A DNA stretch of 64,000 bases, taken from positions 32,630 to 96,629 of the forward strand of contig JAGRIE010000011.1 of NCBI GenBank assembly GCA_020443425.1. Reading direction: 5' to 3'. How positions within the stretch are numbered: position 1 is the first letter of the stretch; each line of letters opens with the position of its first letter. Below are positions 52,170-61,218 of the stretch, one piece after another. The notes beneath the pieces were generated by a model. The model searched no databases and was not told the DNA's origin. It saw only the letters and a program-made list of their open reading frames with translations. The translations under genes were made by a program, and so were the position numbers. The stretch is from Halioglobus sp. (lineage in GTDB: Bacteria; Pseudomonadota; Gammaproteobacteria; Pseudomonadales; Halieaceae).

Positions 52170-52998
52170 CAAAGTCGCGTTTATCACCGGCGCCAGCCGC
52201 GGCATCGGCGCGGAAGCCGCCGTCGCCCTGGCCCGCGCGGGATACCGGGTCGCCATCACCGCGCGCACCCTCGCCGACGGTGAGCGCCACGACCATGTCG
52301 GCAGTACGGCTGCGCTGCCGGGCAGCCTGGAGGCGACCGCTGCGGCGGTGGCAGACGTCGGCGGCGAGGCCCTGTGCCTGCGCGCCGACATCCTCGACGC
52401 GCAGTCCATCCGCGCGGCCGCTGCGGCCGCACTGGCCCATTTCGGCCGCGTCGACCTGCTGTTCAACAATGCCGTGTACCAGGGCAAGGGTAATCTGGAG
52501 CCCGTATTGCAGGTGACCGAGGAGCAGCTGCGCGCCATCTACCAGGGCAATGTATTCACCCCGCTGGCGCTGGTGCAGGCCTTCCTGCCCGGCATGGTCG
52601 AGCGCGGCGGCGGCACGGTGCTGAATATGGTGTCGCACAGCGCATTCACGGACCCGCCGGCAGCGGCCGACCGCGGCGGCTGGGGCTTCGCCTACCCCTC
52701 CTCCAAAGCCGCGCTGTCGCGCATGGCCAGCTCGCTGCGCGCCGAGCACCCCGATGCGGGCCTGCGCGTCTATAACCTGGAGCCCGGCCTGGTGATGACC
52801 GATGTCATGCGGCTGGCGGGTATCGACGATGCTGTCATGGCCCGCTTCAAACCCTGTACCCCTGCCGCCATCGCCGCCGTGGTCGCCTGGCTGGCCGAGC
52901 GCGACCCCGAGCCCGACTGGGAACCCCACCATATCCTTCGCGGCCCGGCCATCGCCAGGGCGCTGGGACTGCTGAAATCGCCCTCACTATTGGAATAA
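52162..52998 (+). CDS. SDR family oxidoreductase
   Basis: A 278-residue SDR: TGASRGIG, NNAV (LFNNAVYQGKG) and YPSSK (AYPSSKAAL) preceded by the catalytic Ser in MVSHSAF. A loop after strand 2 (ARTLADGERHDHVGSTAALPGS) is long and resembles SDRs that act on bulky substrates. It overlaps marR by 8 bases and is 5 bases before the crotonase gene. Confidence 0.87.
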   Translation: MTDKVAFITGASRGIGAEAAVALARAGYRVAITARTLADGERHDHVGSTAALPGSLEATAAAVADVGGEALCLRADILDAQSIRAAAAAALAHFGRVDLLFNNAVYQGKGNLEPVLQVTEEQLRAIYQGNVFTPLALVQAFLPGMVERGGGTVLNMVSHSAFTDPPAAADRGGWGFAYPSSKAALSRMASSLRAEHPDAGLRVYNLEPGLVMTDVMRLAGIDDAVMARFKPCTPAAIAAVVAWLAERDPEPDWEPHHILRGPAIARALGLLKSPSLLE

Positions 52999-53003
52999 CG
53001 CCC

Positions 53004-53774
53004 ATGAGTACCGTGCTGCTGGAAAAACACGAGGGCTATGCCATCGTGACCCTGAATCGCCCCGAGGCAATGAATGCGCTGTCGCGGGAGCTGCGACGGG
53101 ACTTCGTCGCGGCTTTCACCGCCTGCACAGAAGACCCGGGCATCCGGGTGGTTATCCTGACCGGAAACGGCAGGGCCTTCTGCGCGGGTTTTGACCTGAA
53201 AGAACTGGGCTCCGGCGCTACCGACAACACAGCAGAGGAGGCTGACAATGCAGTGGCCCGCGCTATGGAAGCGTTTAACGGCCCGATCATCGGCGCCATC
53301 AACGGGCACTGCATTACCGGCGGTTTCGAGATGGCCCTGGCCTGTGACATCCTGATCGCCTCGGAAGACGCACGCTTTGCCGATACCCATGCCCGCGTCG
53401 GCATGGTGCCGGGCTGGGGCCTGAGCCAGAAACTGCCGCGCCTGATCGGCGTCTCACGGGCGAGGGAAATCGCCTTCACCGGAGCGCCCGTTTTCGCGGC
53501 CCAGGCGTACGAATGGGGACTGGTGAACCATGTCGTTGCGGCGTCGGAGCTGCTGCCGCGAGCCGTCAGGATGGCGCAGGATATCTGCGAATGCGTACCA
53601 CAGGTGCTACAGGAGTACCGGACCCTGATCCAGCAGGGCATGTCCATGCCCCTGGACGAGGCACTGGCATGGGAGGAGGCCCGGGCCATCGAGTGGGCGA
53701 AGCAGGCGGCCGGAGCCGCCATCGAGCAGCGCCGCCAGGCCGTGCTGGACAAGGGCCGCAGTGAAAAAAGCTGA
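53004..53774 (+). CDS. Enoyl-CoA hydratase/isomerase family (crotonase) protein
   Basis: A 256-residue crotonase. The oxyanion-hole segments are GRAFCAGFDLKEL and INGHCITGGFEMALACD, which keep the first catalytic Glu (GGFE). At the second Glu position, the usual PE-x-LG block is DTHARVG, so His replaces Glu. Many actinobacterial EchA-type proteins share this DTHARVGxxPGWG form; some are isomerases or hydrolases rather than hydratases. It is the last gene of the marR operon. The exact reaction is open. Confidence 0.85.
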   Translation: MSTVLLEKHEGYAIVTLNRPEAMNALSRELRRDFVAAFTACTEDPGIRVVILTGNGRAFCAGFDLKELGSGATDNTAEEADNAVARAMEAFNGPIIGAINGHCITGGFEMALACDILIASEDARFADTHARVGMVPGWGLSQKLPRLIGVSRAREIAFTGAPVFAAQAYEWGLVNHVVAASELLPRAVRMAQDICECVPQVLQEYRTLIQQGMSMPLDEALAWEEARAIEWAKQAAGAAIEQRRQAVLDKGRSEKS

Positions 53775-54078
53775 GCAAAACACCTGTAATTTCAGGGCAC
53801 TAGCGCCAGCGCCGGGCATTCGGCCCAGCGCGTTGCCGACACGCGCGGCGCCGCTGCGCTTTTCGCAAAAATATCAGCTATTTGGCGGCGTATCTTCAGC
53901 GCTGGCTGAGCCGCCCGATATGCACATCCTAGGCTTTACAAAAACAAGTAAATAGTTCACATTACCGCGCGCCAAATTATTACCTTGCTGCCATCTGTGC
54001 CTTGCGTAATATTAGCGCCATCCCCGCGATCAAGAAGGGGAAGCCCGTAAGTTTATGAGACCCCGAAAGGAGAACACA
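53775..54078. other. Gap upstream of the porin-like gene
   Basis: This 304-base stretch has no supported gene. Its left half is GC-rich with a stem GCGCGT/ACGCGC (53828-53846) that may mark the end of the crotonase transcript but has no adjacent T-tract. The right half is AT-rich and should carry the porin promoter. TTGCTG and TAATAT near 53988-54015 are possible but weak boxes. Confidence 0.45.
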
Positions 54079-54957
54079 ATGTTCAAGAAGACCGCATTAG
54101 TAGCAGGCATTGGCCTGGCACTTTCAGCAACTGCCCAAGCCGACTACCAGTGGGAGCTGGGTGGCGCTTACACTTATGGCGAAATTCAGGCAGATCTGAA
54201 GCCTGGCCCCTCAGACGATATCGACGAAAACATCGGCGAATTGTTCGGCACCTGGTATTTTGAAAACGTTGACACCAGCAAAGGCCCCCTGAACGAGGCT
54301 GCGTTCCTGGATCACGCTTCAAACATCACTGTATTTGCTACCGATGGCGAAGTTGACCTGAACTCAATCGACAACAGACTGTCCGACAAAGACGGCCAAA
54401 CTTACGGCTTCAACAGCCGCTACGTTGCCGAAGGTCCGGGCTGGAAACTGTCTGGCTGGTTGGGCGAACTGGGTTATGAGTATCTGGACCTGGACAACAG
54501 CATCGACACTTACCACGCAGCAATCGGTAAATACGTCACGCCGAACACCACTATCGTGCTGAACTACGACCGCATCGATGTGAGCGCTGGTGGCGACACC
54601 AACGGCTACTCACTGGATCTGGATCACTTCTTCGCGTTCTCCAACGGCGGCCTGAAAGTGAATGCCAGCGCTGGTAAAGTGGTTGTCAGCGATGCAGACG
54701 ACGTTGAGCAGTACGAACTCGGCGGCACCTGGTACCTGACCAACAACCTGGGCTTCGGCGCTGGCTACATGAATACCCAGCAAGACGGCTACGAAGTGAA
54801 CAGCTGGGCAGTTAACGCCAACTGGTTCATCACCGAGTCGTTCGCCATGGACCTGTCCTACGGCCAGGCTGACTTCGATGACATCGACCTGATCGGTGGC
54901 CAGAAACTGCAACTGGAACAGGACGTAGCACGTCTTGAGGCCAAGTTCCGCTTCTAA
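54079..54957 (+). CDS. Putative porin-type outer-membrane protein
   Basis: A 292-residue secreted protein. The signal peptide is MFKKTALVAGIGLALSATAQA, followed by DYQWELGGAYTYGEIQADL and many amphipathic beta-strands ending in LEAKFRF, a C-terminal Phe typical of outer-membrane barrels. It is acidic and rich in Asp, Gly and Tyr. AGGAGA before ATG 54079 is strong. The codon use is less GC-biased than its neighbours and a strong terminator follows, as for an abundantly expressed protein. The pore substrate is unknown. Confidence 0.82.
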   Translation: MFKKTALVAGIGLALSATAQADYQWELGGAYTYGEIQADLKPGPSDDIDENIGELFGTWYFENVDTSKGPLNEAAFLDHASNITVFATDGEVDLNSIDNRLSDKDGQTYGFNSRYVAEGPGWKLSGWLGELGYEYLDLDNSIDTYHAAIGKYVTPNTTIVLNYDRIDVSAGGDTNGYSLDLDHFFAFSNGGLKVNASAGKVVVSDADDVEQYELGGTWYLTNNLGFGAGYMNTQQDGYEVNSWAVNANWFITESFAMDLSYGQADFDDIDLIGGQKLQLEQDVARLEAKFRF

Positions 54958-54984
54958 GCAACACCTGAAGCAGCAGTACCGAAG

Positions 54985-55014
54985 GGCGGACACCATTGGT
55001 GTCCGCCTTTTTTT
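54985..55014 (+). terminator. Strong intrinsic terminator after the porin-like gene
   Basis: A perfect 10-bp stem GGCGGACACC/GGTGTCCGCC with a 3-base loop is followed by seven T residues. Confidence 0.92.
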
Positions 55015-55067
55015 ATGGGGGGTCACTCCCACTCGAATAGCAATTATGACAATAAAGAGGTCCAGGC

Positions 55068-55835
55068 ATGGCACGATTATCAGGCAAAGTAGCAGTAGTG
55101 ACAGGTGGCGCACGGGGAATGGGCGAGGCCACGGTTCGCCTGTTGGTTGAACACGGCGCCAGGGTGCTGATTGCGGACGTACTGGATGCACCGGGACAGG
55201 CACTGGCGGATGAATTGGGCGACAGTGCGCTCTATACCCATCTGGATGTGTCCAGCGAAAGTGACTGGCAGGCTGCAATTCCGCTGGCAGAGACACTGGG
55301 GCCGCTGTCTGTACTGGTCAACAACGCCGCCATTATCTTCCAGAAAACCATTGTGGACACCACCGTGGACGACTTCATGAAAATCGTCAGCGTCAACCAG
55401 CTGGGGGTCTTCCTCGGCATGCAGGCCGCTTTTCCCGCACTCAGGGACAATGGCGGCGGCTCCATCATCAATGTCTCCTCCATCGACGGCCTGCAGTCAA
55501 AGAACTCGCTGGTTGCCTACTCCTCCACCAAATGGGCGGTGCGCGGCATGACCAAGGCGGCGGCCATGGAAATGGGGAAATTCAATATCCGCGTGAACAG
55601 CGTTCATCCAGGCGGGATCTATACGGCAATGCACGGGTCGGACTTCATGTCCCGGGAAGACGCCGACCAGTTCTACCAGAACCACGCCCTGCCCCGCGTC
55701 GGCCTGCCCCGGGAAGTAGCCGCGCTGACCGCTTTCCTGGCGTCCGATGAGGCCACTTACAGCACCGGCGCAGAGTTTATTGCCGACGGCGGCTGGAGCG
55801 CGGGCCTGGTCAACGACTCACTGCCACAGCTCTAG
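55068..55835 (+). CDS. SDR, 3-alpha/20-beta-hydroxysteroid dehydrogenase-like
   Basis: A 255-residue SDR: TGGARGMG, Asp after strand 2 (LIADVLDAPG), NNAA (VLVNNAAI), Ser in NVSSIDGLQS, YxxxK in AYSSTKWAV, and VHPGGIYTAM after it. This pattern (MARLSGKVAVVTGGARGMGEA, SSIDGLQ, HPGGIxTxM) is that of FabG3/3-alpha(20-beta)-HSD-type proteins, which act on hydroxysteroids. The start follows AGGTCCAGGC. It lies 53 bases after the porin terminator and 14 before the next SDR, with which it is cotranscribed. Confidence 0.87.
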   Translation: MARLSGKVAVVTGGARGMGEATVRLLVEHGARVLIADVLDAPGQALADELGDSALYTHLDVSSESDWQAAIPLAETLGPLSVLVNNAAIIFQKTIVDTTVDDFMKIVSVNQLGVFLGMQAAFPALRDNGGGSIINVSSIDGLQSKNSLVAYSSTKWAVRGMTKAAAMEMGKFNIRVNSVHPGGIYTAMHGSDFMSREDADQFYQNHALPRVGLPREVAALTAFLASDEATYSTGAEFIADGGWSAGLVNDSLPQL

Positions 55836-55849
55836 CGCGGGAGGTCACT

Positions 55850-56599
55850 GTGTTTAAAGGTATTTCCTATGACTATGCTGGCGCCACCGTACTGATTACC
55901 GGCGGCACCAGCGGTATCGGGTTGGGCTGTGCACACGCTTACCGCGACGCCGGCGCGGAAGTGATCATCACCGGGCGCCAGCCCTCCGCCAGCGACTATG
56001 ACACGGACCTTGCCGGCATGGCGTATCGGCAACTGGATGTCACAGACCGCGCGGCGCTCCACCAGCTCGGCAGCGCCCTGACCAAACTCGATATCCTGGT
56101 AAACAATGCGGGCGGCATGCAGGGCAACGAGTGGGAGGCAGACGCGTTTGACCAGTCGATCGCGGTGAACCTGTCCAGCGTGTTTCACCTCAGTTCGGCC
56201 TGCAAGGACCTGTTGGCCGCGAGCCCGTTCCCCGGCGGAGCGAGCATTGTCGGCATTGCATCCATGACCGCCTATTTCGGCTTCGAATGGACACCGGGCT
56301 ACGGCGCGGCAAAAGCCGGGCTGGTGCAGCTGACCAAAACCCTCGGCATGAGTTGGGGCCAGTTGGGGATCCGCGCCAATGCCGTCGCCGCCGGGCTGAC
56401 AGCCACCAATTTCACCGCACCGATGCTGGAAACCATGCCGGACGCGGTAGCGGAAACGCTGAGACGCCAGGGCCTGAAGCGCACGGGGGAGCCCGCGGAC
56501 ATCGCCGCCGCCGTCCTGTTCCTGAGTTCGCCTGCGGCGGCCTGGATCACTGGCCAGACCCTGCCGGTGGACGGCGGCTTTACCACCGGTATGAACTGA
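55850..56599 (+). CDS. SDR family oxidoreductase
   Basis: A 249-residue SDR starting with GTG behind a good GGAGGT site. TGGTSGIG, NNAGG (VNNAGGMQG), Ser in GIASMTAYFG and YGAAK (GYGAAKAGL) are present. The second-strand motif is VIITGRQPS (no Asp; Arg instead), which would favour NADP(H), unlike the SDR before it. The two together could interconvert an alcohol and ketone with different cofactors; this is inference. Confidence 0.86.
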   Translation: MFKGISYDYAGATVLITGGTSGIGLGCAHAYRDAGAEVIITGRQPSASDYDTDLAGMAYRQLDVTDRAALHQLGSALTKLDILVNNAGGMQGNEWEADAFDQSIAVNLSSVFHLSSACKDLLAASPFPGGASIVGIASMTAYFGFEWTPGYGAAKAGLVQLTKTLGMSWGQLGIRANAVAAGLTATNFTAPMLETMPDAVAETLRRQGLKRTGEPADIAAAVLFLSSPAAAWITGQTLPVDGGFTTGMN

Positions 56600-56613
56600 C
56601 GCCGAGGGCGACA

Positions 56614-56631
56614 GCCTCCCTCACGGGAGGC
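56614..56631. terminator. Hairpin at convergent junction before the SLC13 gene
   Basis: A perfect 7-bp stem GCCTCCC/GGGAGGC with a 4-base loop in the 33-base convergent gap, ending one base before the SLC13 stop. No T-tract. Confidence 0.35.
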
Positions 56632-56632
56632 C

Positions 56633-58357
56633 CTAGAACGGGAAAAATCGCGGCAGCAGAAAAATAACCACGGCGGAGAACACCACCGATATGGGCAGCC
56701 CGGTACGGAAATAATCGCGGAATTCGTATCCGCCCATGTTCTGTACCATCAGGTTGGTGGTGTAGCCGAAGGGGGTCATAAAGCTCGCACTGGCACCGAA
56801 GGCGACCGCCATCACGAAAGGCATGTAACTGACTCCGTAGCTCTGCGACAGGCCGAAGGCCAGCGGAAAGCACAGTGCCGCTGCAGCGTTGTTGGTCATC
56901 GCCTCCGTGAGTAACAGCGTGAAGAAAAACACACCGACCATCGCGCCAAAGGGCCCGATTCCCACCAGGTGGGTTTGCAAGGTGTCGGTCAGGATCGTCA
57001 CCAGGCCGGAATTGGCGAGCGCCTGCGAAATCGTCAGGGCCGACGCGATGATCAGCCACAACTCAAACGGAAAGCGTCGCCGCAATTCGGACCCGGTGAC
57101 AACGCCCAGGAAAAGCATGCCGACCAACAGGAAGGTCGCACCCTTGATCAGCGGCACCAGTTCCAGCGAGGCCAGCAACACCACCAGCAGCAGCGCGCCC
57201 GTGACGAAGTAGTTCTGGAAGCGCGTCAGCTGAACCTTGCCGATCGAGTCGTTGGTGATGACAAAGTTCTTGTCGAGGTTTTTGCGCTCATTGAAATCCG
57301 GCCCCACAGCGAGGATCATGCTGTCCCCCGCCGCAATCGTGATATTACCCAGCTTGCCCGACAGGCGTTTGCCGCCGCGTCGCATCCCCACGACTGCGGC
57401 ATCGAACACCGATCGAAAGGCGCTCTCCTTGACCGTCTTGCCCTCGATCGCAGCATTGGGCAATACAATCACTTCCTTCATATTGGTGCTGAGCAGGCCC
57501 TCGTCGACCGCGAACAGTCGCAGGCCGTCAAAGGCCTCCAGCGTTTGCACCTGCCTGATATCACCGGAGAAAATCAATTTGTCGCCGGCCTCAATGCGCT
57601 CCTGCGGCGTCACCGGCGAAATCAGGTGATTGCCACGCACAATCTCGACCAGGAACAGGTCTTCCAGATCCCGCAGCTTGTTCTCCAGGATACTCTTGCC
57701 GATCAGGCCGGATTCCTCACTGACTTTCGCCTCGATCACATACTCATCGATATCGATGGTCGGCGCGCTGCCGCGCGGCAGCAGCCGCGAGCTCAGCAGC
57801 AACGTCGCCAGCCCCAGTACTGTCGCCGTCGCGCCGATCGGGAAGAACTCCCAGAACCCGAGCCCGGTGCCGGTGGCATCTTCCAGAAAGCTGTTGACGA
57901 CCAGGTTGGTGGACGTCCCTATCAAGGTCATTGTGCCGCCGAGGATGGTGGCGTAGGAGAGCGGGATCAGCAACTTCGACGCAGGGTGGAGCTTGTTGTT
58001 GCGCACAGTGTGCGCCAGTGCCGCCACCACTGCAGTATTGTTGACGAACGCGGAGAACACCGCTGTGACTGACCCCATACGCAGCAGTGTTCCGCCATAA
58101 CTGCGCACAATCAGTTTGTCGGACATCTGGGTCAACCAGGACACTTTCTCTATCCCTGTGGAGGCGAGCAACAGTATCACCAGCGTCATCACACCACTGT
58201 TCGACGCCTTGTCCAGCACTTCTTCCGTGCTGACCAGACCGGCGAAATAAGCGGCGAGCATAATACTGACAAATACCCACTCTGCCGCCCATTTTGTGAA
58301 AATCAGACCGTAGAGCAGCCCTAGGAATAGCACTGTCATCAGTAACTGGTCACTCAT
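56633..58357 (-). CDS. SLC13/DASS family transporter with two RCK_C domains
   Basis: A 574-residue membrane protein. Ion-transporter helices (LLMTVLFLGLLYGLIFTKW, VFVSIMLAAYFAGLV) and the SNT-like motifs of the family occur in both halves (NNTAVVAALAH, IGTSTNLVVNSFL; later NNAAAALCFPLA, TPFGYTTNLMVQNMGGYEF). Between them, about residues 205-380, are two RCK_C (TrkA-C) domains (IEAGDKLIFSGD; IAAGDSMILAVG). The family moves sulfate, dicarboxylates or similar anions with sodium. ATG 58357 is used; TTG 58360 is an alternative. It is convergent with the SDR pair. Confidence 0.88.
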   Translation of the reverse strand: MSDQLLMTVLFLGLLYGLIFTKWAAEWVFVSIMLAAYFAGLVSTEEVLDKASNSGVMTLVILLLASTGIEKVSWLTQMSDKLIVRSYGGTLLRMGSVTAVFSAFVNNTAVVAALAHTVRNNKLHPASKLLIPLSYATILGGTMTLIGTSTNLVVNSFLEDATGTGLGFWEFFPIGATATVLGLATLLLSSRLLPRGSAPTIDIDEYVIEAKVSEESGLIGKSILENKLRDLEDLFLVEIVRGNHLISPVTPQERIEAGDKLIFSGDIRQVQTLEAFDGLRLFAVDEGLLSTNMKEVIVLPNAAIEGKTVKESAFRSVFDAAVVGMRRGGKRLSGKLGNITIAAGDSMILAVGPDFNERKNLDKNFVITNDSIGKVQLTRFQNYFVTGALLLVVLLASLELVPLIKGATFLLVGMLFLGVVTGSELRRRFPFELWLIIASALTISQALANSGLVTILTDTLQTHLVGIGPFGAMVGVFFFTLLLTEAMTNNAAAALCFPLAFGLSQSYGVSYMPFVMAVAFGASASFMTPFGYTTNLMVQNMGGYEFRDYFRTGLPISVVFSAVVIFLLPRFFPF

Positions 58358-58503
58358 CAATCAACGCCCCGAAGCCCACTTTCGAAAAAGAAGAATACCC
58401 GCTGTATAGTATGCCAACAATAGTGCGTCAGTATCGGTGAATATTGGGATAAACTCCGGCGCAACAATGTGGTACCCACCAACAGACTTCGGATAAATAC
58501 ATT

Positions 58504-59148
58504 ATGAAAACCGTTTTGAAAATCATGCTGGCACTGATCGTGATCGCGCTAGCGCTGGGCTACCTGTTTCGTGAACCGATGAAGGAATTCGCATTTGCGC
58601 AACTGACACAGGATATGTTCGTCAGCGCCGATACCGATAACTTCGATCCGGGTCCGGCGCTGGGTTCGCGCTTTCCCGGATTGCAGGCAAGCCACGCCGG
58701 CCGCACTGTCACACTGATCGATGAATTTGCCGGGCCGAACGGCACCGTGTTCATTGCCAGCCGCTCCCTCGACTGGTGCCCGTACTGCATGCGCCAGATG
58801 ATTCAACTGCAGGAGACCAAGGCATCCTTTGATGCGGCGGGCATCGGCATGGTCGCGATCACCTATGACGACCCCGCTTTGCAACAGGCGTTCATCGATA
58901 AGTTCGGCATCACCATCCCGGTGTTATCAGACAGCGATGCGCTGAGTTTCAAGACCCTGGGTATACTCAATGAAGACTATACGCCCGATGACTTCCAGTA
59001 TGGCATCCCGCACCCAGGCATGATTGTGATCAATCGCGACGGCGAGGTTGTGGGGAAACTATTCCTCGAAGCCTACAGCTCGCGCGTGGACTCTGCCGCT
59101 GCGCTTGCGTTCGCCAAAGCGGCTCTGGGCATCACCGCCGCGCAGTGA
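58504..59148 (+). CDS. Membrane-anchored redoxin (AhpC/TSA-like)
   Basis: A 214-residue thioredoxin-fold protein with an N-terminal membrane anchor (VLKIMLALIVIALALGYLF). A CPYC pair occurs in SLDWCPYCMRQM, followed by the peroxiredoxin-like FDAAGIGMVAITYDDPALQQAFIDKFGITIPVLSD. The domain is likely periplasmic. A thiol oxidoreductase or peroxidase role is likely; the partner is unknown. It is convergent with the SDR at 59159. Confidence 0.83.
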   Translation: MKTVLKIMLALIVIALALGYLFREPMKEFAFAQLTQDMFVSADTDNFDPGPALGSRFPGLQASHAGRTVTLIDEFAGPNGTVFIASRSLDWCPYCMRQMIQLQETKASFDAAGIGMVAITYDDPALQQAFIDKFGITIPVLSDSDALSFKTLGILNEDYTPDDFQYGIPHPGMIVINRDGEVVGKLFLEAYSSRVDSAAALAFAKAALGITAAQ

Positions 59149-59158
59149 TGCGCTGCGC

Positions 59159-59986
59159 TCACACCGCTCTGCCGGAGGTTGAACCGTAGCGCTGGGTGTG
59201 GGCGTCAAGTGCGGCGAGAATACCATCGTGTCGCATGGCGATAATATCGCGGTAGTCGTCGTGAGTGATGACATAGAAGCCGCCCTCGCGCACGGCGTCT
59301 ATCACCTGTCCACCCACGGCCAGCGGTGAAATACCGTTGGCGACATCGGGCGCCGCCTGCTGGTGGTCGATACCGGAATCGAGTTCGTCCGGGCGCACTT
59401 TGAAGGACTGCGTAATCAGGTTGGTGTTCACCAGGCCGGGGCACAACACCGACACACCCACGCCCTTGTCGGCCACTTCCATCAGCAGCGCCTCCGACAA
59501 TCCCACCACGGCGAACTTGGTGGTGGTATAGAGCCCCTCTGGTGGCCCTGAGATCAAACCACCCATGGACGCGGTGTTGACGATATGCCCCTCCCCCTGC
59601 GCCACCAACAGCGGCAGGAATGCCTTCACGCCATGGATGACACCGTACAGGTTGACATTGATCAGGTATTGCCAGTCCTTGATATCGGCATCGTGCATCA
59701 TTGCGCCAATCCAGACGCCGGCGTTGTTACACAGCAGGTGGACGGCGCCGAAGCGCTCCAGCGTGGCATCGCGCAAGCTCTCCACCGACGCCAGGCTGGA
59801 CACATCCACCTTGTACGCCATCGCGTTGTCCGCGCCGAGATCGGCGACAACGGCCTGTGCCTTGTCCATATCGATATCGGCGACCACCACCTTCATGCCC
59901 GCACTCGCGGCCGCGCGGGCGATGCCCTCGCCTATTCCTGAGCCCGCCCCGGTGACCACTGCAACCTTGCCATCCAAATCCTGCAT
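59159..59986 (-). CDS. SDR family oxidoreductase
   Basis: A 275-residue SDR: TGAGSGIG, Asp after strand 2 (VVADIDMDKA), NNAG (LCNNAGVWIG), Ser in NTASMGGLIS and YTTTK (LYTTTKFAV). After the active site comes the PG-NTNL segment and a longer C-terminus (VDVSSL earlier; GGQVIDAVREGGFYVITHDDYRDIIAMRHDGI), typical of a subgroup often found with steroid and terpenoid degradation genes. It lies 40 bases downstream of the zinc-MDR gene. Confidence 0.87.
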   Translation of the reverse strand: MQDLDGKVAVVTGAGSGIGEGIARAAASAGMKVVVADIDMDKAQAVVADLGADNAMAYKVDVSSLASVESLRDATLERFGAVHLLCNNAGVWIGAMMHDADIKDWQYLINVNLYGVIHGVKAFLPLLVAQGEGHIVNTASMGGLISGPPEGLYTTTKFAVVGLSEALLMEVADKGVGVSVLCPGLVNTNLITQSFKVRPDELDSGIDHQQAAPDVANGISPLAVGGQVIDAVREGGFYVITHDDYRDIIAMRHDGILAALDAHTQRYGSTSGRAV

Positions 59987-60026
59987 AAATTCCCCTCGAT
60001 AAAGTCCATGACTGACCGGTGCCGAC

Positions 60027-61046
60027 TTACGCCTGGCAGTCGATCATTACCTTGATTGCACTGTGCGGATCGCGCGCCATCGCAAACGCCGCGCCGATAT
60101 CCGACAGCGGGAAGCGGTGCGTCACCATAACGGTCGGATCAATTTTCCCCGACTGCAAGATCGCGATCACCTCGTCAAACTCGTTCTCGTAGCCCATTGC
60201 CGGGATAATGGCCACCTCCTTGGCCAGCAGCGACATCAGGTCGACGGTGGCGGCCTCCTTGTGCACCCCGGTCAGGCCGATGCGACTGCCCGGGCCCGCA
60301 AGCGCAACAATACTTTCGAACACGGCGCGCACACCGGTGGCTTCAAAATACAGCGTACTGCCCGGCATCGGCATACCAAAGAAGCTCGAGGTGCCGTGGT
60401 GTTGCATCAACTGCTGCTGCAGCTGGGGATCGTCCGCGCGCACTGCGATGGCTCCCATGGCGCGCGCGGCCGCCAGCCGCCGTTCGGAGAGATCCACAAC
60501 CACAATATGCTCCAGGCCCCTGAAGCGCAGGATCTGCAGCAGCGACAGCCCTATCGGGCCGGCGCCGAAGATAACGGCTTTATCCGCTGCCACCGCCACA
60601 ACCCGGTTTGCGCCGTGCTGGGCCACAGACAGCGGTTCCACCAGCGCGCCATACGCCTCCGGTAGCTGCGACGGCAGTTTGCGTGTACTGCCGGGGTCCA
60701 GTGCCGCGTTGCGCACCAGCAGGTAGGGAGAGAAGCCGCCCTCGGGGCCGCCGTTGCCGATATTGTTGCCGTTGCTCATCGGCTGCACCACCACGCGATC
60801 CCCGACGGCCACATGATCGACATGCCTGCCGACCTCACTCACGGTGCCCCACAATTCGTGCCCCAGCGGCATCGGCGAGTCAGGGCCGGTCAATCCGCCC
60901 ATCGCAAGATAGGCGAGATCGGAGCCGCAGATGCCGCACTCCTGCACTTTCACCACCACGTCATCCTCGCCACACTGCGGTGCTTCTACGCCATCGAGCT
61001 GCAGATCATCGACGCCGTGAATTTGAACCAGGGGAATAATATGCAT
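60027..61046 (-). CDS. Zinc-type medium-chain alcohol dehydrogenase (MDR)
   Basis: A 339-residue MDR protein. Catalytic zinc ligands are C40 (CGICGSD), H63-E64 (LGHELWG) and probably E137 (LVEPLSV). The NAD motif is FGAGPIGLS. The usual four structural-zinc Cys residues (expected about residues 90-105) are missing and replaced by MSNGNNIGNGGPEGG. The start is uncertain: ATG 61046 gives the canonical N-terminus (MHIIPLVQIHGVDD) but lacks a clear ribosome site. It is divergent from the KstD-like gene. Confidence 0.85.
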   Translation of the reverse strand: MHIIPLVQIHGVDDLQLDGVEAPQCGEDDVVVKVQECGICGSDLAYLAMGGLTGPDSPMPLGHELWGTVSEVGRHVDHVAVGDRVVVQPMSNGNNIGNGGPEGGFSPYLLVRNAALDPGSTRKLPSQLPEAYGALVEPLSVAQHGANRVVAVAADKAVIFGAGPIGLSLLQILRFRGLEHIVVVDLSERRLAAARAMGAIAVRADDPQLQQQLMQHHGTSSFFGMPMPGSTLYFEATGVRAVFESIVALAGPGSRIGLTGVHKEAATVDLMSLLAKEVAIIPAMGYENEFDEVIAILQSGKIDPTVMVTHRFPLSDIGAAFAMARDPHSAIKVMIDCQA

Positions 61047-61106
61047 GGGTAACACAACGACCAGCGAACCTAAGATGTTGCTGACCATAGAACCGGCGGT
61101 GGCGCG

Positions 61107-61170
61107 GGTCAACCACTGCGGCCGGAATGTTGAACCGAGCCATCGCATTTGTCGCCAATACTGGTTCAAC
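61107..61170. promoter_or_regulatory. Repeated half-sites in the MDR/KstD divergent gap
   Basis: GTTGAACC (61129-61136) and GGTTCAAC (61163-61170) are exact inverted copies 26 bases apart, and GGTCAACC (61107-61114) is a near copy. They are placed between the two divergent starts, so they may bind a shared regulator. No adjacent regulator gene is present. Confidence 0.4.
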
Positions 61171-61218
61171 CGCTGCAGCGCTGCCACACTGGCCGCCAAA
61201 CCTTGTGGATGACACTGT

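Noticed and set aside
53761..53955. Small plus-strand frame after the crotonase gene
   Set aside because: It overlaps the crotonase end, has biased composition and lacks a ribosome site.
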